Below are positions 9,743 to 18,098 of a stretch of 64,000 bases of DNA, piece after piece. The translations under genes were made by a program, and so were the position numbers. Source of the DNA: Flavobacterium litorale (GTDB lineage Bacteria; Bacteroidota; Bacteroidia; Flavobacteriales; Flavobacteriaceae); the NCBI RefSeq assembly GCF_019613795.1, contig NZ_CP080429.1:124001-188000 (forward strand), in the 5' to 3' direction. The notes beneath the pieces were generated by a model. The model was given only the letters and a program-made list of their open reading frames with translations. It was not told the DNA's origin and searched no databases. Numbering within the stretch: the first letter of the stretch is position 1; each line of letters begins with the position of its first letter.

Positions 9743-10201
9743 ATGGAAAAACACCATTTAGATACTATTTACCTTACAGGTATAGCACTCCCTAATAAAA
9801 CAACCAATGCCAATGGGCAGGCAATGCAAGATTGCGGACAACTTTGGCAGGAGTTTGAAAAAGGCGGCTGGTTTGCTAAAATTCCTAATCGTATTGATAA
9901 TAAAGTATACGCTGTATATCATAATTATGATGGCGACCATACACAGCCATACGCCTATTTTATAGGTTGTAGCGTAGCTCCAGAATCGGTTGTACCAGAA
10001 GGTATGCAAAGCGTAGTTATTCCCGCTGGTAATTTTGTAAAATTTACTGCAAAGGGTAAAATGCCTGACTGTATTGGTTCCGAATGGCAAAAAATCTGGA
10101 AATCGGATGTGGTTCGTGCTTATAAAGCAGACTTTGAGGTGTACGATGAGCGCAGCCACGACTGGGAAAATGCAGAAGTAGCTATTTTTATTGGCGTATA
10201 A
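9743..10201 (+). CDS. GyrI-like / AraC effector-binding-domain protein
   Basis: This 152-residue stand-alone effector-binding fold resembles GyrI/SbmC and the C-terminal domain of AraC/MerR-type regulators such as Rob and BmrR. Visible signatures are the LWQEFEKGGWFAKIPNRID stretch, YAVYHNYDGDHTQPYAYFIGC and the late SEWQKIWKSDVVRAYKADFEVYDER block. No DNA-binding domain is present, so it is not a regulator by itself; small-molecule binding or hydrolysis is reported for some relatives. An ATG at 9743 is chosen over the TTG at 9728, which would overlap mutB. Its ligand cannot be inferred from the mutAB context. Confidence 0.8.
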   Translation: MEKHHLDTIYLTGIALPNKTTNANGQAMQDCGQLWQEFEKGGWFAKIPNRIDNKVYAVYHNYDGDHTQPYAYFIGCSVAPESVVPEGMQSVVIPAGNFVKFTAKGKMPDCIGSEWQKIWKSDVVRAYKADFEVYDERSHDWENAEVAIFIGV

Positions 10202-10236
10202 CTGCAATTATTATTTATTTTTTAGGTAAAAACTAA

Positions 10237-10244
10237 TATATTTG
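10237..10244 (+). promoter_or_regulatory. -7 box TATATTTG upstream of tRNA-Pro
   Basis: Matches TAnnTTTG 22 nt before the tRNA 5' end, with TTTA rather than TTTG 19 nt upstream (10214-10217). Confidence 0.5.
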
Positions 10245-10266
10245 CACACCTTATTTAATAAGGAAT

Positions 10267-10340
10267 CGGGATGTAGCGCAGCCTGGTAGCGTACTAGCAT
10301 GGGGTGCTAGGGGTCGCTGGTTCGAATCCAGTCATCCCGA
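10267..10340 (+). tRNA. tRNA-Pro (anticodon GGG)
   Basis: A full cloverleaf can be folded: acceptor CGGGATG/CATCCCG plus discriminator A, D-arm GCGCAGCCTGGTAGCG, anticodon stem CTAGC/GCTAG with loop ATGGGGT (anticodon GGG), and T-arm GCTGGTTCGAATCCAGT. 74 nt, CCA not encoded. Confidence 0.95.
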
Positions 10341-10365
10341 CAAAAACGTGTCAGCAGACAACAAA

Positions 10366-10425
10366 AAAGCTAATTATATAATTGTCAACATCTTAAAAAA
10401 ATATTGATACTATATAATTAGCTTT
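10366..10425. repeat. 15-bp perfect inverted repeat downstream of tRNA-Pro
   Basis: Arms aaagctaattatata (10366-10380) and tatataattagcttt (10411-10425) are perfectly complementary. The 30-nt spacer can pair further with mismatches (gtcaacat / atattgat). It could be an AT-rich terminator-like hairpin or a small mobile-element remnant. No T-run follows directly. Confidence 0.7.
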
Positions 10426-10445
10426 ACTATTAAAACCCACAAAGG

Positions 10446-10949
10446 ATGAATCGGAAAGAAGCAATTATCAAAGCATTAGATTTGAAACCGCATCCTGAAG
10501 GAGGCTATTTTAAAGAAACGTACAGGAGTAAAGGAGAAATTACTACCGATAGCCTAAACCCTGAATACAGCGGAAAAAGAAATTACTCCACGTGTATTTA
10601 TTTTATGTTAACCTCAGATACTTTTTCTGCATTTCATAAAATAAAACAAGACGAAATCTGGCATTTTTATGATGGTGCTACAATTCACTTGCATATCATT
10701 TCAGCAACAGGCGAATATTCCGAGCATATTATCGGTCGTAATTTTGCCAATGGCGAAGTACCACAGTTAATTGTTCCTGGTAATAGTTGGTTTGCCGCAA
10801 GGGTTGTAAATGAAAATGCTTATTCTTTAGTGGGATGTACTGTAGCCCCCGGATTTGACTTTGATGATTTTGTAATGCCTACTAGGGCAATACTAATAGC
10901 ACAGTTTCCACAACACGAGGCAATCATTACAGAGTTAACGCATAGCTAA
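10446..10949 (+). CDS. DUF985 / cupin-5 family protein
   Basis: This 167-residue single-domain cupin of the DUF985 type has unknown substrate; relatives are small beta-barrels with possible sugar or metal ligands. The family opening LKPHPEGGYFKETYRS is clear, followed by STCIYFMLTSDTFSAFHKIKQDEIWHFYDG, PQLIVPGNSWFAARV and the closing GCTVAPGFDFDDF. Length is normal. The ATG at 10446 is directly preceded by AAAGG without spacing, so that run is not a usable Shine-Dalgarno. It stands alone between tRNA-Pro and an SDR gene; context gives no role. Confidence 0.88.
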   Translation: MNRKEAIIKALDLKPHPEGGYFKETYRSKGEITTDSLNPEYSGKRNYSTCIYFMLTSDTFSAFHKIKQDEIWHFYDGATIHLHIISATGEYSEHIIGRNFANGEVPQLIVPGNSWFAARVVNENAYSLVGCTVAPGFDFDDFVMPTRAILIAQFPQHEAIITELTHS

Positions 10950-11135
10950 ACTTTACTTCTGCTTAGCAAGCATTATCCACTACACAAGCAACGTAGTACA
11001 ACTTGAATTAATCAAACACTTATTATAAAACTACTGCGTAGCGCAACAAATACCATAGCCTACAAACATAAAGTAATAGCTATACTGCTTTTTATTAATT
11101 AGTATCTTTACAGTTATAACAAATGATATTATATA

Positions 11136-12017
11136 ATGAACTATACAAGCAAAATGTTGCGTGATGATGCGCTACAAGATAAAATAATAGTAATAACTGG
11201 CGGTGGTAGCGGATTGGGAAAATCTATGACCAAGTACTTTATGGAATTGGGCGCAAAGGTTGCCATAACATCGCGTAACCTAGAAAAGCTACAAACCACA
11301 GCCAAAGAGTTAGAAGCAGAAACAAATGGAAAATGCCTTGCAGTACAATGTGATGTACGCCATTACAACGAAGTGGAAGCAATGTTACAAACGGTATTGG
11401 ATGCTTATGGGCGTGTAGATGTTTTACTAAATAATGCTGCGGGTAATTTTATATCGCCTACCGAGCGGTTATCTGCCAATGCTTTTGATACTATTATTGA
11501 TATTGTACTTAAAGGCTCTAAAAACTGTACGCTGGCGTTTGGTAAACATTGGATAGATACAAAACAGGAAAATACAAGCATATTAAACATTGTTACCACC
11601 TATGCATGGACGGGCTCGGCATACGTAGTACCTAGTGCTACAGCAAAAGCTGGTGTGTTAGCCATGACGCGTAGCCTTGCTGTGGAGTGGGCTAAGTATG
11701 GCATCCGCTCCAATGCTATTGCTCCTGGACCGTTCCCTACTAAAGGGGCGTGGGACAGGTTATTGCCTGGCGATTTAAAGGAAAAATTTGATCTTGCTAA
11801 AAAAGTACCACTAAAACGTGTAGGCGACCACCAAGAGTTAGCCAATCTCGCAGCCTATTTAGTTTCTGATTTTTCGGCATACATAAACGGTGAAGTAATT
11901 ACGATAGATGGTGGCGAATGGCTAAAAGGCGCAGGGCAATTTAACTTGCTAGAAGCTGTACCCGAAGAAATGTGGGATATGCTTGAAGCTATGATTAAAG
12001 CAAAGAAAAACAAGTAG
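11136..12017 (+). CDS. 2,4-dienoyl-CoA reductase-like SDR oxidoreductase
   Basis: This NADPH-dependent short-chain dehydrogenase probably reduces 2,4-dienoyl-CoA intermediates in beta-oxidation of unsaturated fatty acids. The 293 residues carry the Rossmann motif TGGGSGLG near residues 26-33 and NNAAG. The classical YxxxK motif is replaced by SATAK in VVPSATAKAGV, as I recall for mammalian mitochondrial DECR1, with the Tyr instead upstream in VTTYAW. The NAIAPGPFPTKGA block and C-terminal INGEVITIDGGEW also match that subfamily. A second possible start is the ATG at 11154; the longer one is kept because flavobacterial relatives carry a few extra residues. An imperfect terminator follows at 12039-12068. 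Confidence 0.85.
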   Translation: MNYTSKMLRDDALQDKIIVITGGGSGLGKSMTKYFMELGAKVAITSRNLEKLQTTAKELEAETNGKCLAVQCDVRHYNEVEAMLQTVLDAYGRVDVLLNNAAGNFISPTERLSANAFDTIIDIVLKGSKNCTLAFGKHWIDTKQENTSILNIVTTYAWTGSAYVVPSATAKAGVLAMTRSLAVEWAKYGIRSNAIAPGPFPTKGAWDRLLPGDLKEKFDLAKKVPLKRVGDHQELANLAAYLVSDFSAYINGEVITIDGGEWLKGAGQFNLLEAVPEEMWDMLEAMIKAKKNK

Positions 12018-12038
12018 CAATACCCCTTTTTATGGATA

Positions 12039-12068
12039 AAAACTGGTAGTAAAAACTATCAGTTTTTT
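12039..12068 (+). terminator. Rho-independent terminator after the SDR gene
   Basis: aaaactggtag / ctatcagtttt stem with one G-T pair, a short A-rich loop and a following T-run of seven. Confidence 0.75.
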
Positions 12069-12104
12069 TATTTCATTTATTTAGAATTGATATAAATAAA
12101 ATAG

Positions 12105-12112
12105 TATATTTG
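12105..12112 (+). promoter_or_regulatory. -7 box TATATTTG upstream of the 12153 gene
   Basis: Perfect TAnnTTTG match 40 nt before the start codon and downstream of the SDR terminator, so it gives the next gene its own promoter. Confidence 0.5.
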
Positions 12113-12152
12113 CCAAAACAATCACTATTTTTAATAAATCTAAATAAACTAA

Positions 12153-13421
12153 ATGATGAAAAAAGCATTACTATTAGTAGCATCACTATTTACAGGTATA
12201 ATAAGTTTTGCCCAGTACACTACGGTTAGTGTAGCGTTAGAACCTTCGTATACCAATCAGGTATATTACAAATTTGCCGACAACTCACAAACAGCAGTAG
12301 CTACCAATACGTGGGATTTAGCATTTTTGAGAATTAGCAGTATGGATATTGGTATCCGTGTAAACGACAGCAGAGGCATACAAGTTTTTGAGGCTTCGGA
12401 CAATATTAATGATTGGGGCACTATTGACGTGACTCAGGAAGATACTTGGACGCCTGTATACAACTCCGAAACAGTATGGGCAACAGGAGCTTTTGATAAT
12501 GGCTCGGCAACTTATGGTTGGGGCGAATATAACCCTGCTACGCACCACGTTACAGGAAGTATTATTTTTGTATTGAAGTATACCGATGAATCGTACAAAA
12601 AAATGATAATCGAAGATTATTTTGGTGGTTATACTATTAAATACGCTACTTGGTCGGGTACTGAGTGGAGTGAAGATACTACCACTACAATACTCAACGG
12701 ATCCTCCAACAACGCATTCAACTACTTCTCATTAACTACTGATGATACAGTAACCGTAGCACCAGAAGATGCAGAATGGGATATTGTATTTGGCAGATAT
12801 TATGGTAATATTGGTGAGGACGATGCACCAGTAATGTACCTTGTAACAGGTGCATTGCATAACGAAGCTACAGTAACTGTTGCACAAATAGATGAAACAG
12901 GTGCTACAGATGAAAACCCAACAATGCCTAATGATGAGGCTTACTCGGAAGATATTAATACAGTGGGTGACGATTGGAAATCGTTCAACATGGATACATT
13001 TAGTTATGATATTGATCCTGAAACAACATTTTATGTAAAACATAATGATGGCACTGTTTACAGAATGTACTTTACATCGTTTGGAGGTTCAAGTACAGGA
13101 AATTTAAGCTTTAAGTATAAGAATGTTTCTGCTACAGCAGGGCTAAAAGCACTTAACAACAATGTAAGTTTCAGTTTTTATCCTAACCCTACCAACGATA
13201 AAAAAATTACACTACTGTATGACCTAAAAAATACAGTAGCCGAAAAAAACACAGTAAGCGTTTACACAGTAGCAGGTGCTAAGGTTTTTGAAACCGACGT
13301 AACCAACAACACTGGCTTTTACACCAAACAAGTAAACCTATCAGCATTACCATCGGGCATGTACATTGTTCAAATGCAATCGGACAACTATACAACATCA
13401 AAAAAGTTAGTTATCCGTTAG
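12153..13421 (+). CDS. T9SS type A sorting-domain protein, HmuY-like
   Basis: Secreted protein of 422 residues. A signal peptide ends near residue 20 (GIISFAQ). Two WD-containing beta blocks (TNTWDLAFLRISS and DAEWDIVFGRYYG) resemble HmuY-type haem-binding proteins, in which a similar WD..F strand pattern recurs; no haem-ligand His pair can be assigned, so haem binding is only a possibility. The C-terminal ~80 residues are a type A sorting domain (FSFYPNPTNDKK ... LSALPSGMYIVQMQ ... KKLVIR), which directs T9SS export. Two ATGs stand in tandem (12153, 12156). The gene has its own -7 box and a terminator, so it is monocistronic. Confidence 0.78.
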   Translation: MMKKALLLVASLFTGIISFAQYTTVSVALEPSYTNQVYYKFADNSQTAVATNTWDLAFLRISSMDIGIRVNDSRGIQVFEASDNINDWGTIDVTQEDTWTPVYNSETVWATGAFDNGSATYGWGEYNPATHHVTGSIIFVLKYTDESYKKMIIEDYFGGYTIKYATWSGTEWSEDTTTTILNGSSNNAFNYFSLTTDDTVTVAPEDAEWDIVFGRYYGNIGEDDAPVMYLVTGALHNEATVTVAQIDETGATDENPTMPNDEAYSEDINTVGDDWKSFNMDTFSYDIDPETTFYVKHNDGTVYRMYFTSFGGSSTGNLSFKYKNVSATAGLKALNNNVSFSFYPNPTNDKKITLLYDLKNTVAEKNTVSVYTVAGAKVFETDVTNNTGFYTKQVNLSALPSGMYIVQMQSDNYTTSKKLVIR

Positions 13422-13444
13422 TAATTATAGCAGTCTTTACCAGC

Positions 13445-13477
13445 AAAGCCAAAGGATAATTCCTTTGGCTTTTTTAT
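13445..13477 (+). terminator. Rho-independent terminator
   Basis: Perfect 12-bp stem aaagccaaagga / tcctttggcttt with a TAAT loop and a T-run; it ends the T9SS cargo gene before parA. Confidence 0.9.
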
Positions 13478-13553
13478 TTATTAATGTTAACAATTTCCGT
13501 TTTTAGATACCATAAATAGTTGTATTTTTACGGTTCAAAATTTTTAAGTGCTA

Positions 13554-14330
13554 ATGGGTAAAATCATCGCTATAGCTAACCAAAAAGGAGGCGTAGGCAA
13601 AACAACAACTACGGTAAACTTAGCGGCATCGTTGGGTGTACTGGAAAAAAAAGTACTCTTAATTGATGCTGACCCTCAGGCTAATGCAAGCTCTGGTCTT
13701 GGTATTGATGTAGAAGCCGTAGCCGTTGGTACCTACCAATTGTTAGAGCATAGCGTATCTGCCCAAGAAGCTATTATACCCTGTACAGCACCCAACGTTA
13801 CTGTAATACCCGCACATATTGATCTTGTAGCTATAGAAATAGAGCTTGTAGATAAAGAAAATAGGGAATATATGCTAAAGCAGGCATTGGAGAGCATAAG
13901 AGATAATTACGATTATATACTTATTGACTGTGCCCCATCGTTAGGATTACTAACCCTTAATGCACTTACAGCAGCCGATTCGGTTATTATACCCATACAA
14001 TGCGAATATTTTGCGCTAGAGGGTTTAGGCAAGTTATTAAACACGATAAAAAGTGTACAAAAAATACATAATCCTGCGTTGGATATAGAGGGATTATTAC
14101 TCACTATGTACGACTCCAGATTACGCCTTAGCAATCAGGTAGTAGAAGAGGTGCAAAAACACTTCAACAATATGGTGTTTAAAACCCTAATACAACGTAA
14201 TGTAAAACTAAGCGAAGCACCCAGTTACGGCGAAAGCATTATAAATTACGATGCTACCAGTAAAGGAGCAAGCAATTACCTGCATTTAGCAGAAGAGATT
14301 ATAAAGAAAAATAGTACTGTAGGTTTATGA
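13554..14330 (+). CDS. parA: ParA family chromosome-partitioning ATPase
   Basis: This deviant-Walker ATPase acts with ParB in origin segregation. MGKIIAIANQKGGVGKTTTT contains the KGGVGKTT Walker A (~residues 11-18), followed by LLIDADPQANASSGLG and DYILIDCAPSLG. Length of 258 residues is that of Soj-type chromosomal ParA. The frame is open to a GTG at 13548, but the ATG at 13554 matches the family start. parB begins within its last four bases (ATGA overlap), so the two are translationally coupled. It is the first gene of a conserved flavobacterial parA-parB-DUF5683-dapB-lepB-wbqC run. Confidence 0.96.
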   Translation: MGKIIAIANQKGGVGKTTTTVNLAASLGVLEKKVLLIDADPQANASSGLGIDVEAVAVGTYQLLEHSVSAQEAIIPCTAPNVTVIPAHIDLVAIEIELVDKENREYMLKQALESIRDNYDYILIDCAPSLGLLTLNALTAADSVIIPIQCEYFALEGLGKLLNTIKSVQKIHNPALDIEGLLLTMYDSRLRLSNQVVEEVQKHFNNMVFKTLIQRNVKLSEAPSYGESIINYDATSKGASNYLHLAEEIIKKNSTVGL

Positions 14331-15229
14331 CAAAAGCAATAAAAAAGCAAGCACTTGGCAGAGGATTATCGGCATTATTAAAAGATCCTGAAAACGATAT
14401 TAAATCGGCAGAGGATAAAAATGCAGATAAAGTGGTAGGCAGTATTGTTGCGCTTGATATTGATACTATAGAGATAAACCCTTTCCAGCCCAGAACAAAT
14501 TTTAACGAAGAATCGTTAAATGAATTGAGCACCTCCATTAAAGAGCTGGGGGTGATACAACCCATAACGGTACGAAAACTCGATTATAACAAATACCAAC
14601 TCATATCGGGAGAGCGTCGTTTGCGTGCCTCCAAAATAGCAGGACTTACCAATATCCCGTCATATATTAGGTTAGCCAACGATAACGAATCGTTGGTTAT
14701 GGCATTGGTTGAGAACATTCAACGTCATGACCTCGACCCTATCGAAATTGCGCTTTCCTATCAAAGATTAATTGATGAGATACAACTTACGCAAGAACAA
14801 ATGAGCGAGCGTGTAGGTAAAAAACGCTCTACAATTGCAAACTACCTGCGCCTTTTAAAGCTAGACCCTATTATACAAACGGGCATACGCGATGGTTTTA
14901 TTACCATGGGGCATGGTCGTGCTTTAATTACCATAGAAAACCACGATGTGCAGGCTGATATTTATCAGAAAATAGTAAGCGAAAACCTATCGGTACGCGA
15001 AACAGAAGTATTGGTAAAAAATTATCAGGAAAGCCTAAAACCTACAAAATCAAAAACGGCAGCAAAGCCAAATGCCTTTAATGTAGAGGATAAACAGCAA
15101 AAAGCCATTATAAACTTTTTTGGTGCTAAAGTCGATGTAAAAGTTGATGCCAAAGGAAAAGGTAAAATAACAATCCCTTTTCACTCAGAAGAGGATTTCA
15201 ACAGAATTATAAAACTCATACAATCTTAG
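14327..15229 (+). CDS. parB: ParB/RepB/Spo0J chromosome-partitioning protein
   Basis: This CTP-dependent parS-binding clamp loads around the origin and stimulates ParA. Its 300 residues start MTKAIKKQALGRGLSALL, the usual basic N-terminus for the ParA contact. The ParB N domain follows with GERRLRASKIAGL and the ENIQRHDLDPIE arginine-type motif, then a helix-turn-helix (LTQEQMSERVGKKRSTIANYLRLL) and a C-terminal dimerisation region. It overlaps parA by four bases and the next gene by one. I did not find a clear 16-bp parS palindrome in the window. Confidence 0.96.
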   Translation: MTKAIKKQALGRGLSALLKDPENDIKSAEDKNADKVVGSIVALDIDTIEINPFQPRTNFNEESLNELSTSIKELGVIQPITVRKLDYNKYQLISGERRLRASKIAGLTNIPSYIRLANDNESLVMALVENIQRHDLDPIEIALSYQRLIDEIQLTQEQMSERVGKKRSTIANYLRLLKLDPIIQTGIRDGFITMGHGRALITIENHDVQADIYQKIVSENLSVRETEVLVKNYQESLKPTKSKTAAKPNAFNVEDKQQKAIINFFGAKVDVKVDAKGKGKITIPFHSEEDFNRIIKLIQS

Positions 15230-15801
15230 TGATAAAAAAACTTTTCATATCCCTATTGTTTTTACTATTCTCGGCTACACCACTACTGGCACAAGACGAT
15301 GAATTGGAAACGGATATTATAGTTAAAGATTCTGTTGTGGCAACATCATACAACATAAGCCCGCTTGCGCCTGCAAAAGCAGCATTTTACTCTGCAATAC
15401 TACCTGGTTTGGGGCAAGCCTACACCAAAAAGTATTGGAAAATACCCATTGTATATGGTAGTATGGGACTAAGTTTTTATTACTACAATTTTAACAACAG
15501 GCAATACAAACTGTATAGGAATGCCTACCGAGACAGACTAGCAGGGCGCGAAGTTACAGGCGAATTGGCAGGACTTACAGAGGATAGGCTTATTAGTGGG
15601 CAACGCTTTCACCAACGTAACCGCGACCTTTCGTTACTCATAACCGTAGGGCTTTATGTACTTAATATTGTAGAAGCAAACGTAAATGCACACTTAGGGC
15701 AATTTAATGTAAACGAGGACTTATCGTTATACCCCAACATCCAACAAAACCAAATAGACTATAACTATAACGTAGGGCTTACGCTTAGCTACCAATTTTA
15801 A
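15229..15801 (+). CDS. DUF5683 membrane-associated protein
   Basis: This 190-residue protein of unknown function is found after parAB in Bacteroidota. There is a cleavable signal (LLFLLFSATPLLAQ), then the DUF5683 block PAKAAFYSAILPGLGQAYTKKYWKIPIVYGSMG with a hydrophobic segment, and a second hydrophobic stretch (LLITVGLYVLNIVEANVNAHL). The GTG start at 15229 shares its G with the parB stop (TAGTG), which forces it and implies coupled translation. The position between parB and dapB is conserved, but a role in partitioning is not shown by anything in the sequence. Confidence 0.85.
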   Translation: MIKKLFISLLFLLFSATPLLAQDDELETDIIVKDSVVATSYNISPLAPAKAAFYSAILPGLGQAYTKKYWKIPIVYGSMGLSFYYYNFNNRQYKLYRNAYRDRLAGREVTGELAGLTEDRLISGQRFHQRNRDLSLLITVGLYVLNIVEANVNAHLGQFNVNEDLSLYPNIQQNQIDYNYNVGLTLSYQF

Positions 15802-15807
15802 AACATC

Positions 15808-16506
15808 ATGAAAATTGCACTTTTAGGTTACGGCAAAATGGGCAATGTTATAGCCCGCATCGCGGCAGAAAGAGGTCATGAAATAGTACTTCGAAAAAAG
15901 GCGGAAGATAATTTCGACGGTCTACAAGATGCCGATGTTGCTATAGAGTTTAGCGTTCCTACAGCCGCAGTAACTAATATTACCGAGTGCTTAAACAATA
16001 ACATACCCGTAGTAAGTGGTACCACAGGGTGGTTAGCTCATTATGATGAGGTAACACAACTTTGCGAAACTAAAAAAGGAGCTTTTATATACGCCTCTAA
16101 CTTTAGCTTAGGGGTAAATATCTTTTTTGAGCTGAACGTACAACTCGCAAAAATGATGTCGAAACTAGAACGATACAATGTTTCGATGGAAGAAATTCAC
16201 CATACCCAAAAACTGGACGCCCCAAGCGGTACAGCTATAACATTAGCTAACGATATTATTGCTAATACCAATTATATCAACTGGGCTATTGAAAATCCAA
16301 AAGAAACTGATATTTTTATTGATGCCAAACGCGAAGAAAATGTACCTGGTACACACACGGTAAATTATGTCTCTGATGTTGATAGTATCGAGATTAAGCA
16401 TACTGCACATAGCCGTGAAGGCTTTGCTTTGGGTGCCGTTGTTGCTGCCGAGTGGCTAACGGGTAAAACGGGGGTATATAGCATGAAAGATGTTTTAGGA
16501 ATATAG
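15808..16506 (+). CDS. dapB: 4-hydroxy-tetrahydrodipicolinate reductase
   Basis: It catalyses the NAD(P)H-dependent second committed step of lysine and meso-diaminopimelate synthesis. The 232-residue protein has the nucleotide-binding loop GYGKMG (7-12), SGTTGW, and the active-site block EIHHTQKLDAPSGTA with H131, H132 and K135. Length is slightly short of proteobacterial enzymes but normal for Bacteroidota. It starts six bases after the DUF5683 gene and belongs to the same run. Supplying diaminopimelate links it to envelope growth alongside lepB. Confidence 0.96.
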   Translation: MKIALLGYGKMGNVIARIAAERGHEIVLRKKAEDNFDGLQDADVAIEFSVPTAAVTNITECLNNNIPVVSGTTGWLAHYDEVTQLCETKKGAFIYASNFSLGVNIFFELNVQLAKMMSKLERYNVSMEEIHHTQKLDAPSGTAITLANDIIANTNYINWAIENPKETDIFIDAKREENVPGTHTVNYVSDVDSIEIKHTAHSREGFALGAVVAAEWLTGKTGVYSMKDVLGI

Positions 16507-16556
16507 CAGTAACAAATTTTTATAAAAAGATACTTATATAATAAAATATATAGAAG

Positions 16557-18089
16557 ATGACACTATTAGAATGGTTTATATTTATACTAGCAGTACAAGT
16601 AGTACACTTTTTAGGTACTTGGAAACTTTACCAAAAAGCGGGCAGAAAACCTTGGGAAGCTGCTGTACCAATTTATAATGGTGTTGTTTTAATGCGCATT
16701 ATTAACCGCCCTCGTTGGTGGGTATTACTACTATTTGTACCTATTGTAAACCTAATTATGTTCCCTGTAGTATGGGTAGAAACACTAAGGAGTTTTGGCA
16801 AAACCTCCACTAAAGATACATTGCTAGGCATTATTACCTTAGGCTTATACATCTACTATATTAATTATAGTGGCGATGCCGATTATCGTGCAGAGCGCGA
16901 TTTAAAAGCTAGCACCAAAGCAGGCGATACGGTAAGCTCATTACTATTTGCAGTAGTAGTCGCTACCATTGTACACACCTATGTAATGCAACCTTATACC
17001 ATACCTACCTCATCGTTGGAGAAAACCTTATTGGTAGGCGACTTTTTATTTGTAAGCAAATTTCACTATGGTGCACGAACGCCAATGACTACCGTTGCAC
17101 TCCCAATGATACACGATAGTATTCCGCTAACAGAATCAAAATCGTACCTAAAAAAACCACTACTACCCTATTTTAGATTTCCTGGTTTTGAGGAGCCCGA
17201 AAAAAATGATATTGTAGTATTTAACTGGCCTGTAGATACTATTGGGTTCAGAAACTACAAGGCGGGTGTTGTAAAAAAGCCTATCGACAAAAAATCGAAC
17301 TATGTAAAACGATGCGTGGGCAGACCTGGTGATACGCTTAGCATTAAAAACGGACTCGTATATATTGATGGTAAAGAGCTTATTTTATCGGATAGAGCAA
17401 AACCACAATATTCGTATAGGGTTACTACCGACGGAAGTAATTTAAATGATGCATATCTTAGAAAAGAACTGGACGTAACAGATCCTTACCAAAAAGTAAG
17501 CGATAATATGTATATTTTTAAATCGCTTACCGAGAAAAATGCAGAAACATTACGAAACAATCCTGGTATAGTAAACGTTGAAAAATATGAAGATAAAGGT
17601 ACCGATGCTACTATTTTCCCGTATACAAAACCCAATTGGAATGTAGATAATATGGGACCTATTTATATTCCGCAAGAAGGTAAAACAGTTACACTAAATA
17701 GCGAAACATTACCTTTTTACAAGATGATAATTACCGATTATGAGGATAACGAGCTTAAAGTGAATGGTGACGAAATACGAGTAAATGGTAAAGTAGTAGA
17801 TAGTTATACTTTTAAACAAAACTATTATTGGATGATGGGAGATAACCGCCATAACTCTGAAGATAGCCGTTTTTGGGGGTACGTACCCGAAGACCACATT
17901 GTAGGTAAGCCTGTTTTAATATGGATGAGTTTGGATGCCAATGGAAAGCCACGTTGGAATAGGTTTTTCACAACTGTTAGTGGTGATGGCGAACCTGTAT
18001 CATACCTTAAATATGTTCTTATTGCATTAGCGGCATGGTTTGCTTTTGATTTTTTCAGAAAAAAGAGAAAAAAGGCAAAAACTGATTAA
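16557..18089 (+). CDS. lepB: Signal peptidase I (with N-terminal DUF5684-like membrane region)
   Basis: This membrane serine protease removes Sec signal peptides at the periplasmic face. It is 510 residues, large for the family. Residues ~1-110 form an extra multi-span segment (FILAVQVVHFLGTWKLYQ; WWVLLLFVPIVNLIMFPVVW). After a membrane anchor, PTSSLEKTL places the nucleophile at S153 and NYVKRCVGRPGD places the general base at K251. A long insert (~265-430) precedes the final box GDNRHNSEDSRFWGYVP. A C-terminal membrane helix ends in basic residues. Start ATG lies 50 nt after dapB. The N-terminal extension and large insert are normal for flavobacteria. Confidence 0.94.
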   Translation: MTLLEWFIFILAVQVVHFLGTWKLYQKAGRKPWEAAVPIYNGVVLMRIINRPRWWVLLLFVPIVNLIMFPVVWVETLRSFGKTSTKDTLLGIITLGLYIYYINYSGDADYRAERDLKASTKAGDTVSSLLFAVVVATIVHTYVMQPYTIPTSSLEKTLLVGDFLFVSKFHYGARTPMTTVALPMIHDSIPLTESKSYLKKPLLPYFRFPGFEEPEKNDIVVFNWPVDTIGFRNYKAGVVKKPIDKKSNYVKRCVGRPGDTLSIKNGLVYIDGKELILSDRAKPQYSYRVTTDGSNLNDAYLRKELDVTDPYQKVSDNMYIFKSLTEKNAETLRNNPGIVNVEKYEDKGTDATIFPYTKPNWNVDNMGPIYIPQEGKTVTLNSETLPFYKMIITDYEDNELKVNGDEIRVNGKVVDSYTFKQNYYWMMGDNRHNSEDSRFWGYVPEDHIVGKPVLIWMSLDANGKPRWNRFFTTVSGDGEPVSYLKYVLIALAAWFAFDFFRKKRKKAKTD

Positions 18090-18098
18090 TTCATTTTA

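Noticed and set aside
13554..15229. parS site near parAB
   Set aside because: I looked for the 16-bp GTTTCACGTGAAAC-type palindrome and did not find one; a CCACGTGT near 10588 is not palindromic enough.
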